A stretch of 64,000 nucleotides of DNA from Paraburkholderia flava (GCF_004359985.1 NZ_SMRO01000001.1:1898193-1962192); one strand, 5' to 3'. Numbered from the stretch's first letter, positions 21,225-31,215 are shown. The notes: generated by a model from the letters alone, not told the origin. Program-made: numbers and translations.

Positions 21225-21242
21225 GGCACCGCCACCGGTGCC
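21225..21242 (+). repeat. Short hairpin between sdhE and gltA
   Basis: GGCACCG (21225-21231) pairs with CGGTGCC (21236-21242) across a 4-nt loop. There is no U-tract, so it is not a convincing terminator; it could stabilise the end of the sdh transcript. gltA begins 55 nt later. Confidence 0.35.
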
Positions 21243-21297
21243 GCCGGGCGTGCAGATTATCGAAACCCTGTTTCTATTCTTCGATTGAGGATGTGCC

Positions 21298-22599
21298 ATG
21301 ACCCCGTCTGATGTAAAAGCCACGCTATCGTTCAGCGACAACTCGCCTAGCGTTGAAATGCCGATCTACAAGGGCACGATGGGCCCGGACGTGATCGACA
21401 TCCGCAAACTGTACGGCCAGACCGGCAAGTTCACGTACGACCCGGGCTTCATGTCGACGGCGGCGTGTAACTCGGCCATCACGTACATCGACGGCGACAA
21501 GGGCGAACTGCTGTATCGCGGTTATCCGATCGACAACCTCGCGCAGAACGCCGACTTCCTCGAAACCTGCTACCTGCTGCTGAAGGGCGAACTGCCGAAC
21601 GCCGAGCAGAAAGCCGAGTTCGAAGACACCGTCACGAAGCACACGATGGTGCACGAGCAGATGCAGTTCTTCTTCCGCGGCTTCCGTCGCGATGCGCACC
21701 CGATGGCGATTCTGGTCGCGGCAGTGGGCGCGCTGTCGGCGTTCTATCACGACTCGCTCGACATCAATAACCCGCGTCACCGTGAAGTGTCGGCGATCCG
21801 CATGATCGCGAAGCTGCCGACGCTGGTCGCGATGGCGTACAAGTACAGCATCGGCCAGCCGTTCGTTTATCCGCGCAACGAGCTGTCGTACAGCGCGAAT
21901 TTCATGCGGATGATGTTCTCGAATCCGTGTGAGGAATACAAGGTCAACGACGTGCTGGTGCGCGCGCTCGACCGCATCTTGATCCTGCATGCGGATCACG
22001 AACAGAATGCGTCGACGTCGACGGTGCGTCTTGCCGGTTCGTCGGGTGCGAATCCGTTCGCGTGTATCGCTGCGGGTATCGCGTGTCTGTGGGGCCCGGC
22101 GCACGGCGGCGCGAACGAAGCCGCGCTGAACATGCTGGAAGAAATCGGCTCGGTCGACAACATCCCCGAATTCATCAAGCAGGTGAAGGACAAGAACTCC
22201 GGCGTGAAGCTGATGGGCTTCGGTCACCGCGTGTACAAGAATTACGATCCGCGTGCGAAGCTGATGCGCGAGACGTGCTACGAAGTGCTCGAAGAACTGG
22301 GCCTGCACGACGATCCGCTGTTCAAGCTCGCGATGGAACTCGAAAAGATCGCGCTGGAAGACGAATACTTCGTGTCGCGCAAGCTGTACCCGAACGTCGA
22401 CTTCTACTCGGGCATCGTGCAGCGCGCGCTGGGTATCCCGACGTCGATGTTCACGTGCATCTTCGCGATGGCTCGCACGGTCGGCTGGATTGCGCAGTGG
22501 AACGAAATGATCGCTGATCCGGAACAGAAGATCGGTCGTCCGCGTCAGCTGTTCGTCGGCGAAACGCCGCGCGAAGCTAAGGCTGTCGACAAGCGTTAA
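21298..22599 (+). CDS. gltA: Citrate synthase
   Basis: Condenses acetyl-CoA and oxaloacetate to citrate, the first TCA step. It has 433 residues and is of the long (hexameric, type II) Gram-negative class. Seen: an N-terminal beta-rich domain ([25 protein letters not shown], ending [19 protein letters not shown]), the substrate histidine in [12 protein letters not shown], and the catalytic [15 protein letters not shown]. The gene follows sdhE by 113 nt and ends at a strong terminator. Confidence 0.98.
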   Translation: MTPSDVKATLSFSDNSPSVEMPIYKGTMGPDVIDIRKLYGQTGKFTYDPGFMSTAACNSAITYIDGDKGELLYRGYPIDNLAQNADFLETCYLLLKGELPNAEQKAEFEDTVTKHTMVHEQMQFFFRGFRRDAHPMAILVAAVGALSAFYHDSLDINNPRHREVSAIRMIAKLPTLVAMAYKYSIGQPFVYPRNELSYSANFMRMMFSNPCEEYKVNDVLVRALDRILILHADHEQNASTSTVRLAGSSGANPFACIAAGIACLWGPAHGGANEAALNMLEEIGSVDNIPEFIKQVKDKNSGVKLMGFGHRVYKNYDPRAKLMRETCYEVLEELGLHDDPLFKLAMELEKIALEDEYFVSRKLYPNVDFYSGIVQRALGIPTSMFTCIFAMARTVGWIAQWNEMIADPEQKIGRPRQLFVGETPREAKAVDKR

Positions 22600-22651
22600 A
22601 AGCTGTCGCTGTCGCGCGGCAGTTGCGCGCGACGCATCGCATCGCTTCGTA

Positions 22652-22690
22652 AAAACGCCCCGGCGGGTTATCCGTCGGGGCGTTTTGTTT
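22652..22690 (+). terminator. Intrinsic terminator after gltA
   Basis: A 15-bp stem with one G-U pair (22652-22666 with 22672-22686), whose outer arms are AAAACGCCCC and GGGGCGTTTT, has a 5-nt loop and is followed by GTTTTG. The A/T-rich outer arms make it usable in both directions, so it may also end the convergent oxygenase gene. Confidence 0.88.
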
Positions 22691-22722
22691 TGTGTGTGTT
22701 GGCGGCTTTGTCGAAGCCGGTT

Positions 22723-23514
22723 TTAGTACGCGAACTTTTGATAGGCCTCTGGCGTACCCGGCGCATCGAGTGAGCCGACGCGCGGCATGTGGCGCAGCAG
22801 CCGTTTCGCGCGTGGGCTGAGGCGCCGGTCGATGTCGACCGGCACATCGATATGAACCTCGGGCCGGAAGTACCAGCTTCGGCTGTAGCCGATCACGACC
22901 ATCGGCCGCGGCTCGTCGGTTCGATTCGGCGTGCCTCGATGCAACGCGCGGACGTCGCGGATCATCACGTCGCCGAGTTCCATTTCGATCGCGTGCAAGT
23001 CGACGCGCTTTTCTTGCCATGCTCGCTGTGCTTCGTCCGGACGCATCCGATGCGTGCCGAGCGTTGTTTCGAACGGGCCGTTTTCGAGCGTGACGTCGCA
23101 GAGCGGAAAGTTGACCGCAAGCTGGAACGACGGCGTTTCCGGAAGCACGTCGAAGAGCGGCGGCGTGTCGCGATGAACGTCCTGATAGGTCGACCCGTTC
23201 AGCGGCGTGTCGGTTGCGAGCTGGCACATCACCGGATCGTCGCCCGCGACGCGCTCGACGATGCCGAGAATCGTCGGGTCGCAGAAGATGCTTTCGTCGG
23301 CGAACACGCCCGCGAACGGCAACGTGATGTAGTGCCGGTGATCGCCGCGAACGGCCGTCGTGCCCGATGCGATGCGCTCACGCAGTAGCGGCTCGAACGC
23401 TGCGCGCCACGCGATCAAGGTCGCCTTCGGGAAATGGTGCTTCAGGACGACCATGCCGTCGCGTTCGAAGGTTGCCGCGTGCTCGTCGAGTTGATCTGAG
23501 GAAAGGTCGGTCAC
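22723..23514 (-). CDS. Phytanoyl-CoA dioxygenase-family oxygenase
   Basis: A non-haem Fe(II)/2-oxoglutarate-dependent oxygenase, 263 residues. Seen: the N-terminal FERDGMVVLKHHFP typical of the PhyH family, the iron-binding HRD (in TYQDVHRDTPP), and a distal His in ALHRGTPNRTD followed by RPMVVIGYSRSWYF for 2-oxoglutarate binding. The substrate is unknown. I start at the GTG at 23514, which has a perfect AAGGAGG five nt upstream; the frame stays open to an ATG at 23562 without a ribosome-binding site. It lies just downstream of an AraC regulator on the same strand. Confidence 0.85.
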   Translation of the reverse strand: MTDLSSDQLDEHAATFERDGMVVLKHHFPKATLIAWRAAFEPLLRERIASGTTAVRGDHRHYITLPFAGVFADESIFCDPTILGIVERVAGDDPVMCQLATDTPLNGSTYQDVHRDTPPLFDVLPETPSFQLAVNFPLCDVTLENGPFETTLGTHRMRPDEAQRAWQEKRVDLHAIEMELGDVMIRDVRALHRGTPNRTDEPRPMVVIGYSRSWYFRPEVHIDVPVDIDRRLSPRAKRLLRHMPRVGSLDAPGTPEAYQKFAY

Positions 23515-23558
23515 GATCGCCTCCTTGTTTTTGCTGGCCAGTTTAGTACGCGGCGCAA

Positions 23559-24536
23559 TCAACGCGAATGCTGAGCCGTTTTCAACCGTTGCCGTGCAGC
23601 GGGCGCGTGTTCAAGCGAAGGCGGTCGTGCATCGAGCGCCGGCGTGTCCGAAGCAGCCGGCGGCGTGTGCCCATGGGTTTCGAAAAAACGCCGCCACGTG
23701 CCCGGCGTCATTCCACGCGCCGCGAGAAACTGCCGGTTGAAATTGGCGAGATTCGGGAAGCCCGCCTTCGCCGCGATGACTGCGATCGGCCAGGTCGTAT
23801 CGGTGAGTTGCCGCGTCGCATACGCGATGCGCACACGGCTCAGATAACGCCCGACACTCTCGCCGACATGCCGGACGAAATGACGATGCAGCGAGCGTTC
23901 CGACAGATTCGCGACGGCGCACAGGTCGGCCATTCGCAGCGGCTCCGCGAAACGCCGGTCGAGTAGATCGAGTACGCGGTTCAACCGCTCGGCCTCGGGC
24001 GCGCTGCCTGCTCTCGTGCTTGCATGCGCGCCAGGTGCTGCGAGCGGCTGCGCGTCGTCTTCCGCGACGAGCGCGAGCACGTCGAGCACCGCCGCGAGTC
24101 GACGACGGGGCTCAGCATCCAGCAGGTCGGGCACGCGTGCCCGCATCGCGGCGGCCGTCTCCGCTGTGAACTGGAGCCCCGGCGCAGCGCGACGCAACAG
24201 CGAGCGTAGCGCGGCGAACTCGGGACAGCAGTCGGCGATGCGCCGCACCCAATCCCCGCTGAACCACACGACGATCGCCACCTGCGGCTCGCGCGCTTTC
24301 AGCGGCGCGCTCGACGCCCACGTGTGCGGCATGTCCGGCGGCACGAGCACGAGATCGTCGCCCGCATAGTCGCCGACGTGATCGCCGACGAAACGACGAC
24401 CCCGGCTGTTCATCGTCAGCGTGAGTTCGTATTCGGGATGGTGATGCCACTCGAACGGAATCTGCGCGAGCTGCCGGTGATAGACGCGCACCGAACAGCC
24501 GTCGGGGATCGTCACGCGTTCGTACTGGGGCTTCAT
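23559..24536 (-). CDS. AraC-family transcriptional regulator
   Basis: A 325-residue regulator. The N-terminal half is a cupin-type sensor (FEWHHHPEYELTLTMNSRG, LVLVPPDMPHTW). The C-terminal part is a double helix-turn-helix of AraC/XylS type (LCAVANLSERSLHRHFVRHVG, VIAAKAGFPNLANFNRQFLAARGMTPG). A Pro/Ala-rich tail follows. I start at the ATG at 24536 (MKPQYERVTIPDG), where homology begins; an upstream in-frame ATG at 24614 is less likely. It is divergent from a DUF1479 oxygenase (24701) and upstream of a PhyH-type oxygenase, so it probably controls one or both. Confidence 0.88.
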   Translation of the reverse strand: MKPQYERVTIPDGCSVRVYHRQLAQIPFEWHHHPEYELTLTMNSRGRRFVGDHVGDYAGDDLVLVPPDMPHTWASSAPLKAREPQVAIVVWFSGDWVRRIADCCPEFAALRSLLRRAAPGLQFTAETAAAMRARVPDLLDAEPRRRLAAVLDVLALVAEDDAQPLAAPGAHASTRAGSAPEAERLNRVLDLLDRRFAEPLRMADLCAVANLSERSLHRHFVRHVGESVGRYLSRVRIAYATRQLTDTTWPIAVIAAKAGFPNLANFNRQFLAARGMTPGTWRRFFETHGHTPPAASDTPALDARPPSLEHAPAARQRLKTAQHSR

Positions 24537-24700
24537 GAGAATCGTCCAGTCGTTAGGATGAAAACTGGAAAGCGGCGAATGTCTGGATTGTATCGATAGT
24601 TGGCAGGAAAGCATGGCTTCCGGTTGTCGAACGCGCCTAATCTTGGCTGCACGTTTCGACGCAACCGCGCACCTACAACCGACTCACGAGGAGACCTCCC

Positions 24701-25951
24701 ATGCCGCTCGTCATCGACAACCTGCCCGACGCGATCCGCTCGACGAAACGCGCGCTACGCGCCGCGCTGCCCGACTACGCCCGCGTGTTTCGCGAACTCG
24801 AAGGTGAGATCGTGCGGCAGGTCGATGCGATTCGCCGCGACCACGCGCGTGGCGTGGATACGATTCCGGTCTTCAACTACGCGTCGATCGCTGCGGACGA
24901 TGTCGATCCAGCGACGGTCGCGCAACTGCGCACGCGCGGCGCGTGCGTCGTGCGCGGCGTGTTCGACGCGCGCCAGGCGAGCGACTGGAACGACGAGATC
25001 GGCGAATACGTCGCAAGCAACCGGCTCGACGAGCGTCTCGCGCATCGCGCCGAGGATAAATACTTCGGCACGTTGTCGTCGAGCAAGCCGCAAATCTATG
25101 GCGTGTACTGGTCGAAGCCGCAGGTCGCCGCGCGGCAGTCGGTGGCACTCACGCGCACACGTGTGTTCCTGAATCGTCTGTGGCGCGCGCATAGCGAAGG
25201 GCGGCAGCATTTCGATCCGGACCACGTGCCGGCCTACGCCGACCGGATTCGCCGGCGTCCGCCGGGTTCGGAATCGCTGGGCCTGTCGCCGCATGTCGAT
25301 GGCGGCTCGGTCGAACGCTGGCTCGATCCGAATTTTCAGCGCGTCTATCGGCACGTGTTGTCGGGCAACTGGCGTGCGTACGATCCGTTCGATGCCGCAT
25401 GGCGACCTGACGTGCAGGAGATTGCGTCGCCGGCAGTGTGCTCGATGTTCCGCACGTTCCAGGGCTGGACCGCGCTGACACCGCAAGGCCCCGGCGACGG
25501 CACGCTGCAATTGATCCCCGTTGCGAATGCGATGGCCTGGGTGATCCTGCGCGCGCTGCAGGACGACGTGCCCGACGACGCACTGTGCGGCGCGCAACCG
25601 GCGCGCGCGCTGTCGATCAAGCCCGAGTGGCACGCACCGCTACTCGATGCAGTTGTGCCGATTCCTCAGATGCAACCCGGCGACGCGGTGTTCTGGCACG
25701 CGGACGTCGTGCATTCGGTCGAAGACGTGCATCGTGGCGCCGGCGACAGCAACGTGATGTACATCGCGGCGGCGCCATCGTGCGCGAAGAACGACGCGTA
25801 TCTGAAGCGTCAGTTGCCGGCTTTTCTGAGCGGCGAGAGTCCGCCGGATTTTCCGGGCGATCACTTCGAGACGGATTTTGTCGGGCGTGCTGGAGAGAGC
25901 GATCTGACGGAGTCGGGTCGCGCGCAACTGGGGTTCGCTGCCCGAGCTTAA
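24701..25951 (+). CDS. DUF1479 (YbiU-type) putative oxygenase
   Basis: A 416-residue protein of the DUF1479 family, which is related to Fe(II)/2-oxoglutarate oxygenases; its substrate is unknown. Seen: [13 protein letters not shown] near the N-terminus (like the PhyH 'G-x-V-V-x-G-v' start), the metal-site [12 protein letters not shown] (His-x-Asp), and a distal [14 protein letters not shown] with candidate third ligand His. AGGAG precedes the ATG (GAGGAGACC). It is divergent from the AraC gene; the 164-bp gap must carry both promoters, but no box is clear. Confidence 0.82.
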   Translation: MPLVIDNLPDAIRSTKRALRAALPDYARVFRELEGEIVRQVDAIRRDHARGVDTIPVFNYASIAADDVDPATVAQLRTRGACVVRGVFDARQASDWNDEIGEYVASNRLDERLAHRAEDKYFGTLSSSKPQIYGVYWSKPQVAARQSVALTRTRVFLNRLWRAHSEGRQHFDPDHVPAYADRIRRRPPGSESLGLSPHVDGGSVERWLDPNFQRVYRHVLSGNWRAYDPFDAAWRPDVQEIASPAVCSMFRTFQGWTALTPQGPGDGTLQLIPVANAMAWVILRALQDDVPDDALCGAQPARALSIKPEWHAPLLDAVVPIPQMQPGDAVFWHADVVHSVEDVHRGAGDSNVMYIAAAPSCAKNDAYLKRQLPAFLSGESPPDFPGDHFETDFVGRAGESDLTESGRAQLGFAARA

Positions 25952-26150
25952 GCGGCGAACGCGTGCATGGGCGAGGTACACGGAGGATATGCCGGGTGCC
26001 TCCGATACAGGTATCGCCACTACCAGCCAACCCCATGTTTTTTATCGGTTTTCTGCTCGGGCTGCCAGCAAAACGCGTGAGCTGCGTGGCATAATCGACC
26101 GCACACGGACCGCTTGTAGTCCGCGCTTCCGTCATTACTACCCGCATACC
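25952..26150 (+). promoter_or_regulatory. leuC upstream region
   Basis: About 200 bases between the DUF1479 gene and leuC. A possible -10 (CATAAT, 26090-26095) lies about 55 nt before the start, without a clear -35 at normal spacing. No leucine-rich leader peptide or T-box is visible. Confidence 0.3.
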
Positions 26151-27560
26151 ATGGCACAGACTCTCTACGACAAATTGTGGAACACGCATGTGGTCCACAC
26201 GGAAGAAGACGGCACCACGATTCTCTATATCGACCGGCACCTGCTGCACGAAGTCACGAGCCCGCAGGCGTTCGAAGGTCTGAAGCTGAACGAGCGCCCG
26301 GTGTGGCGCATCAGCGCAAACCTGGCCGTGTCCGATCACAACGTGCCGACCACCGACCGTTCGCACGGCATCACCGATCCCGTCTCGAAGCTGCAGGTCG
26401 ATACGCTCGATTCGAACTGCGACGCGTACGGCATCACGCAGTTCAAGATGAACGACATGCGTCAGGGCATCGTGCACATCATCGGGCCGGAGCAGGGCGC
26501 GACGCTGCCGGGCATGACGATCGTGTGCGGCGATTCACACACGTCCACGCACGGCGCGTTCGGTGCGCTCGCGCACGGCATCGGCACGTCGGAAGTCGAG
26601 CACGTGCTGGCCACGCAGACGCTGCTGCAAAAGAAGAGCAAGAACATGCTCGTCAAGGTGGAAGGCGCGCTGCCGCGCGGCTGCACCGCGAAGGACATCG
26701 TGCTCGCGATCATCGGCAAGATCGGCACCGCGGGCGGCACCGGCTACGCAATCGAATTCGGCGGCTCGACCATCCGTTCGCTGACGATGGAAGGCCGCAT
26801 GACCGTCTGCAACATGGCGATCGAAGCGGGCGCGCGCGCCGGCATGGTCGCCGTCGACGATACAACCATCGAATACCTGAAGGGCCGTCCGTTCTCGCCG
26901 CAGGGCGTCGAATGGAATCAGGCCGTCGAATACTGGAAGCAGTTCAATTCGGATGCGGGTGCGCATTTCGATCGCGTGGTCGAACTGAACGCGGCTGAAA
27001 TCGTGCCGCAGGTCACGTGGGGCACATCGCCGGAAATGGTCACGTCGATCGACGGTCGCGTGCCCGATCCCGAGCGTGAAAAAGATCCGGTGAAGCGCGG
27101 TGCGATCGAACGCGCGCTGCAATACATGGCGCTCGAACCGAACCTGCCGATCGAATCGATCAAGCCGGACAAGGTGTTCATCGGCTCGTGCACGAACGCA
27201 CGTATCGAAGATCTGCGCGCGGCCGCGTACGTCGTGAAGAAGCTCGGTCGGCGCGTTGCGCCGACCATCCGGCTCGCAATGGTGGTGCCGGGCTCCGGTC
27301 TCGTGAAGGCGCAGGCCGAACGCGAAGGGCTCGACAAGGTGTTCACCGACGCCGGTTTCGAATGGCGTGCGCCGGGCTGCTCGATGTGCCTCGCGATGAA
27401 TGCCGACCGGCTCGATCCGGGCGAGCGTTGCGCGTCGACGTCGAACCGCAACTTCGAAGGACGTCAGGGCGCGGGCGGGCGCACCCATCTGGTCAGTCCG
27501 GCGATGGCGGCGGCTGCGGCCATCGAAGGGCATTTCGTCGATATTCGCAAGCTGGGGTGA
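26151..27560 (+). CDS. leuC: 3-isopropylmalate dehydratase large subunit
   Basis: Large subunit of isopropylmalate isomerase (leucine synthesis), carrying a 4Fe-4S cluster. It has 469 residues. Seen: [15 protein letters not shown] start, [21 protein letters not shown], and cluster cysteines C347 ([11 protein letters not shown]), C410 and C413 (CSMCLAMN). I start at the ATG at 26151; the frame is open upstream but is not homologous there. A short entericidin-like lipoprotein gene separates it from leuD. Confidence 0.97.
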   Translation: MAQTLYDKLWNTHVVHTEEDGTTILYIDRHLLHEVTSPQAFEGLKLNERPVWRISANLAVSDHNVPTTDRSHGITDPVSKLQVDTLDSNCDAYGITQFKMNDMRQGIVHIIGPEQGATLPGMTIVCGDSHTSTHGAFGALAHGIGTSEVEHVLATQTLLQKKSKNMLVKVEGALPRGCTAKDIVLAIIGKIGTAGGTGYAIEFGGSTIRSLTMEGRMTVCNMAIEAGARAGMVAVDDTTIEYLKGRPFSPQGVEWNQAVEYWKQFNSDAGAHFDRVVELNAAEIVPQVTWGTSPEMVTSIDGRVPDPEREKDPVKRGAIERALQYMALEPNLPIESIKPDKVFIGSCTNARIEDLRAAAYVVKKLGRRVAPTIRLAMVVPGSGLVKAQAEREGLDKVFTDAGFEWRAPGCSMCLAMNADRLDPGERCASTSNRNFEGRQGAGGRTHLVSPAMAAAAAIEGHFVDIRKLG

Positions 27561-27565
27561 ATGCC

Positions 27566-27709
27566 ATGAAGACCTCCACGTTCTGGCGCCGTGCCGCGCT
27601 GCTGATGCTGACCGGCATGCTGGTCGGGCTAGCCGGTTGCAACACAGTCTCGGGCTTCGGTCAGGACATGAGCGATGCCGGACACGCGATCAAGAAGGCG
27701 GCGGATTGA
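27566..27709 (+). CDS. Entericidin-like small lipoprotein
   Basis: A 47-residue lipoprotein, too short for many gene finders. A basic start (KTSTFWRR) and hydrophobic segment lead to the lipobox LAGC (C25), followed by NTVSGFGQDMSDAGHAIKKAA. This matches the EcnA/EcnB family, whose members are small membrane lipoproteins of toxin/antidote-like or envelope-stress behaviour. The ATG is 5 nt after the leuC stop and the gene is co-directional, so it is probably carried on the leu transcript. Its role there is unknown; similar insertions between leuC and leuD may exist in relatives. Confidence 0.85.
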   Translation: MKTSTFWRRAALLMLTGMLVGLAGCNTVSGFGQDMSDAGHAIKKAAD

Positions 27710-27834
27710 TACGTCGCCATGCCGTGCGGGGCGTATCCGCTGCCGCACGGTGCTTTTCGATTTCACCGGCCGCGCCATCGTGCATTCAATCGCACGTTGC
27801 GCGTGCCGGTCTCAACTCTGGTGGGTGATGGGCC

Positions 27835-28488
27835 ATGGATAAATTCATCGTACACACGGGCGTCGTGGCGCCGCTCGATCGCGAGAACGTCGATACCGAC
27901 GCGATCATTCCGAAGCAGTTCCTGAAGTCGATCAAGCGCACCGGCTTCGGGCCGAATGCGTTCGACGAATGGCGTTACCTCGATCACGGCGAACCTGGGC
28001 AGGACAATTCGAAGCGTCCGCTGAATCCCGATTTCGTGCTGAACCAGCCGCGCTATCAAGGCGCGTCCGTGCTGATCGCGCGCAAGAACTTCGGCTGCGG
28101 CAGCTCGCGCGAACATGCGCCGTGGGCGCTCGAGCAGTACGGTTTTCGCGCGCTGATCGCGCCGAGCTTCGCCGATATTTTCTACAACAACTGCTTCAAG
28201 AACGGCGTGCTGCCGATCGTGCTGACCGAACAGCAGGTCGATCATCTGTTCAACGAAACCTACGCGTTCAACGGCTTCCAGCTGACGATCGATCTCGAAG
28301 CGCAAGTCGTGCGCACGACCGACGGCGGCGCCGAATATCCGTTCGACGTCGCGGGTTTCCGCAAGTACTGTCTGCTGAACGGCTTCGACGACATCGGCCT
28401 TACGCTACGTCACTCGGATCTGATTCGTCAGTTCGAAACCGAGCGTCTCGCGAAGCAGCCGTGGCTGAATCACCGCATCGTCGGCTGA
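27835..28488 (+). CDS. leuD: 3-isopropylmalate dehydratase small subunit
   Basis: Small subunit of isopropylmalate isomerase, 217 residues. Seen: N-terminal [31 protein letters not shown], the substrate loop [15 protein letters not shown], and [19 protein letters not shown]. It lies 125 nt after the entericidin gene and 54 nt before leuB. Confidence 0.97.
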   Translation: MDKFIVHTGVVAPLDRENVDTDAIIPKQFLKSIKRTGFGPNAFDEWRYLDHGEPGQDNSKRPLNPDFVLNQPRYQGASVLIARKNFGCGSSREHAPWALEQYGFRALIAPSFADIFYNNCFKNGVLPIVLTEQQVDHLFNETYAFNGFQLTIDLEAQVVRTTDGGAEYPFDVAGFRKYCLLNGFDDIGLTLRHSDLIRQFETERLAKQPWLNHRIVG

Positions 28489-28542
28489 CACGGCCGTTTC
28501 ATTGAAGCGTTTCTTCCAAGAGCAACCAGCAAGGAATTCCGC

Positions 28543-29610
28543 ATGAAAATCGCAGTATTGCCGGGCGACGGCATTGGCCCCGAGATTGTCACCGAGGCCG
28601 TGAAGGTTCTGAATGCACTCGGCGAAAAGTTCGAGCTCGAAGAAGCGCCGGTGGGCGGCGCGGGTTACGAGGCGAAGGGCCATCCGCTGCCCGACTCGAC
28701 GCTCGCGCTCGCGAAGGAAGCCGACGCAATCCTGTTCGGCGCGGTCGGCGACTGGAAGTACGACAACCTCGAACGCGCGCTGCGTCCGGAGCAGGCCATC
28801 CTCGGGCTGCGCAAGCATCTGCAGCTGTTCGCGAATTTCCGTCCGGCGATCTGCTATCCGCAGTTGACGGGTGCGTCGTCGCTGAAGGAAGAAATCGTTT
28901 CGGGCCTCGACATCCTGATCGTGCGCGAACTGAACGGCGATATTTATTTCGGTGCACCGCGCGGTTTGCGTGACGCACCGGACGGTCCGTTCGCCGGCGC
29001 GAAGGAAGGCTTCGACACGATGCGTTATTCGGAGCCCGAAGTGCGCCGCATCGCGCACGTCGCGTTCCAGGCAGCGCAGAAGCGCGGCAAGCAGCTGACC
29101 TCCGTCGACAAGGCGAACGTGCTTGAAACGTCGCAGTTCTGGCGGGACGTGATGATCGACGTCGCGAAGGAATACGCGGACGTCGAGCTGTCGCACATGT
29201 ACGTCGACAACGCGGCGATGCAGCTTGTGAAGGCGCCGAAATCATTCGACGTGATCGTGACCGGCAACATGTTCGGCGACATCCTGTCGGACGAGGCCGC
29301 GATGCTGACGGGCTCGATCGGCATGCTGCCTTCGGCTTCGCTCGACAAGAACAACAAGGGTCTCTACGAACCGTCGCACGGTTCGGCACCGGACATCGCG
29401 GGCAAGGGCATCGCCAATCCGCTCGCCACGATCCTGTCGGCCGCGATGATGCTGCGCTACTCGTTGAACAAGGTGGAGCAGGCCGATCGCATCGAGCGCG
29501 CGGTGAAGACGGTGCTGGAGCAGGGCTATCGCACCGGCGATATCCGGACGCCGGGTTGCAAACAGATCGGTACGGTCGCGATGGGCGACGCGGTGCTGGC
29601 AGCGCTCTGA
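28543..29610 (+). CDS. leuB: 3-isopropylmalate dehydrogenase
   Basis: NAD-dependent oxidative decarboxylation of 3-isopropylmalate, 355 residues. Seen: [12 protein letters not shown] at the N-terminus, RVxxx-type substrate residues in [10 protein letters not shown], the metal-site [15 protein letters not shown], and the NAD-site [23 protein letters not shown] lies upstream of the ATG. It ends the leuCDB run; a 12-bp G/C-rich inverted repeat (29656-29683) follows. Confidence 0.97.
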   Translation: MKIAVLPGDGIGPEIVTEAVKVLNALGEKFELEEAPVGGAGYEAKGHPLPDSTLALAKEADAILFGAVGDWKYDNLERALRPEQAILGLRKHLQLFANFRPAICYPQLTGASSLKEEIVSGLDILIVRELNGDIYFGAPRGLRDAPDGPFAGAKEGFDTMRYSEPEVRRIAHVAFQAAQKRGKQLTSVDKANVLETSQFWRDVMIDVAKEYADVELSHMYVDNAAMQLVKAPKSFDVIVTGNMFGDILSDEAAMLTGSIGMLPSASLDKNNKGLYEPSHGSAPDIAGKGIANPLATILSAAMMLRYSLNKVEQADRIERAVKTVLEQGYRTGDIRTPGCKQIGTVAMGDAVLAAL

Positions 29611-29655
29611 TCCTGGGCAGTCTGTTGTTGTTGCAGGGTTCAGGTTGTGAAGTTC

Positions 29656-29683
29656 GCAATGGACCGCTTTCGCGGTCCGTTGC
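29656..29683 (+). repeat. Inverted repeat after leuB
   Basis: Arms 29656-29667 and 29672-29683 pair over 12 bp with one G-U and a TTTC tetraloop (core GGACCGC/GCGGTCC). No U-tract follows on the plus strand, so it looks like a 3'-end stabilising or Rho-associated stem rather than a classic terminator. Confidence 0.5.
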
Positions 29684-29747
29684 GCTAAAAATGGCATGTT
29701 TGGGCGGCCTGTACCGCTGTTTTCGGGTTTTCGTGTAGACTCTCCGC

Positions 29748-29876
29748 ATGGCGAAGATGACTCAAATCTCCTCGATTTCTAACCTCCACGGCAAAACGGC
29801 CCGTGCGGTTGAGTTCGCCATCGTCGTCAAGACGTCGATCAAAACGATTACCCCGAAAACGATCACGAAGCGCTGA
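29748..29876 (+). CDS. Putative asd leader peptide (Thr/Lys/Ile-rich)
   Basis: A 42-codon open frame ending 81 nt before asd. Its last third (codons 28-41) reads KTSIKTITPKTITK: five Thr, four Lys and three Ile in 14 codons. These codons are unusual for this GC-rich genome (AAA, ATT among them). Asd makes the common precursor of lysine, threonine, methionine and, through threonine, isoleucine. The residues are therefore the end products of the pathway, as in thr, his or leu attenuator peptides. Two mutually exclusive stems lie downstream (29887-29936). No good ribosome-binding site precedes the ATG at 29748; an ATG at 29757 is also in frame. TAGACT at 29736-29741 could be a -10 that yields a leaderless message. 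Function is inferred. Confidence 0.6.
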   Translation: MAKMTQISSISNLHGKTARAVEFAIVVKTSIKTITPKTITKR

Positions 29877-29886
29877 TCGTCCGTCG

Positions 29887-29936
29887 TGCCCGCCCGTCTT
29901 CCCCGCGCGGTCACGCCGGGCAAGGTAGCGGGGAAG
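29887..29936 (+). promoter_or_regulatory. Putative attenuator stems before asd
   Basis: Terminator-like stem: CTTCCCCGC (29898-29906) pairs perfectly with GCGGGGAAG (29928-29936), followed by TTTCC. Competing stem: TGCCCG (29887-29892) pairs with CGGGCA (29917-29922). The two cross and cannot form together. A ribosome finishing the leader at 29876 would cover 29887-29892 and favour the first stem; a ribosome stalled at the Thr/Lys/Ile codons would leave the second free. The U-tract is short (three), so termination strength is uncertain. Confidence 0.5.
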
Positions 29937-29957
29937 TTTCCACTCGAAGGGTAAGTC

Positions 29958-31079
29958 ATGAACGTAGGTCTCGTAGGTTGGCGCGGCATGGTCGGCAGCG
30001 TCCTGATGCAACGTATGCAGCAGGAAGGCGATTTCGACCTTATCGAACCGGTGTTTTTCAGCACCAGCAATGCGGGCGGCAACGCGCCGTCGTTCGCCAA
30101 AAACGAGACAAAGCTCAAGGACGCGTCGAGCATCGACGACCTGAAGAAGTGCGACATCGTCATCACGTGCCAGGGCGGCGACTACACCAACGAAATTTTC
30201 CCGAAGCTGCGCGCGGCGGGCTGGAACGGCTACTGGATCGACGCGGCATCGTCGCTGCGGATGAAGGACGATGCCGTCATCATCCTCGATCCGGTCAACC
30301 TCGACGTGATCAAGAACGCGCTTGTGAAGGGCCAGAAGAATTTCATCGGCGGCAACTGCACGGTCAGCCTGATGCTGATGGCGCTGGGCGGCCTGTTCCG
30401 TGAAAACCTGATCGACTGGATGACGGCGATGACGTACCAGGCCGCATCGGGCGCGGGCGCGCAGAACATGCGCGAGCTGCTGTCGCAGATGGGCACGCTG
30501 CACGGCGCGGTACAAAACGAACTCGCTGATCCTTCGTCGGCGATTCTCGATATCGACCGCCGCGTGCTCGCCGCGATGAACGGCGACAGCATGCCGACCG
30601 ACCATTTTGGCGTGCCGCTCGCGGGCTCGCTGATTCCGTGGATCGACAAGGATCTCGGCAACGGCATGTCGAAGGAAGAATGGAAGGGCGGCGCCGAAAC
30701 CAACAAGATTCTCGGCAAGCCTGCGATGGGCACGCCGGGTTCGATTCCGGTCGACGGCCTGTGCGTGCGGATCGGCGCAATGCGCTGCCACTCGCAGGCG
30801 CTGACGATCAAGCTGAAGAAAGACGTGCCGCTCGACGAAGTGAACAGCATTCTCGCGTCGGCGAACGACTGGGTGAAGGTCGTGCCGAACGAGCGCGAAG
30901 CGTCGATGCGTGATCTGTCGCCTGCCGTGGTGACGGGCACGCTGACGGTGCCGGTTGGCCGGCTGCGCAAGCTCGCGATGGGCGGCGAATATCTGTCCGC
31001 ATTCACGGTCGGTGACCAGCTGCTGTGGGGCGCCGCGGAACCGCTGCGCCGCATGCTGCGCATTCTGCTCGACAAGTAA
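29958..31079 (+). CDS. asd: Aspartate-semialdehyde dehydrogenase
   Basis: NADPH-dependent reduction of aspartyl phosphate to aspartate semialdehyde, the branch point to lysine/diaminopimelate, threonine and methionine. It has 373 residues. Seen: [19 protein letters not shown] (nucleotide binding), catalytic C134 in [14 protein letters not shown], and [16 protein letters not shown] containing the active-site His. It is preceded by the putative leader peptide and followed by an intrinsic terminator. Confidence 0.97.
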   Translation: MNVGLVGWRGMVGSVLMQRMQQEGDFDLIEPVFFSTSNAGGNAPSFAKNETKLKDASSIDDLKKCDIVITCQGGDYTNEIFPKLRAAGWNGYWIDAASSLRMKDDAVIILDPVNLDVIKNALVKGQKNFIGGNCTVSLMLMALGGLFRENLIDWMTAMTYQAASGAGAQNMRELLSQMGTLHGAVQNELADPSSAILDIDRRVLAAMNGDSMPTDHFGVPLAGSLIPWIDKDLGNGMSKEEWKGGAETNKILGKPAMGTPGSIPVDGLCVRIGAMRCHSQALTIKLKKDVPLDEVNSILASANDWVKVVPNEREASMRDLSPAVVTGTLTVPVGRLRKLAMGGEYLSAFTVGDQLLWGAAEPLRRMLRILLDK

Positions 31080-31115
31080 AGTAAACTACGCGCTCACGAC
31101 GCGTAGACAGTCTGC

Positions 31116-31144
31116 AAGCGTCGCGTATTCCGCGGCGCTTTTTT
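31116..31144 (+). terminator. Intrinsic terminator after asd
   Basis: AAGCGTCGCG (31116-31125) pairs with CGCGGCGCTT (31131-31140) with one U-G, loop TATTC, followed by TTTT. It lies 37 nt after the asd stop. Confidence 0.85.
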
Positions 31145-31215
31145 CATTGTGTGCTCCGAATCCTGTTCTCAATCCATCGCAAACAAGGCCGCGCGACGAC
31201 GCGCCAGGAGTCCCG

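Noticed and set aside
21225..21242. Hairpin between sdhE and gltA as a terminator
   Set aside because: Short G/C stem with no U-tract; gltA may well be partly co-transcribed with sdh.
29656..29683. The inverted repeat after leuB as an intrinsic terminator
   Set aside because: The stem is strong but no U-tract follows it on the plus strand; kept only as a repeat.
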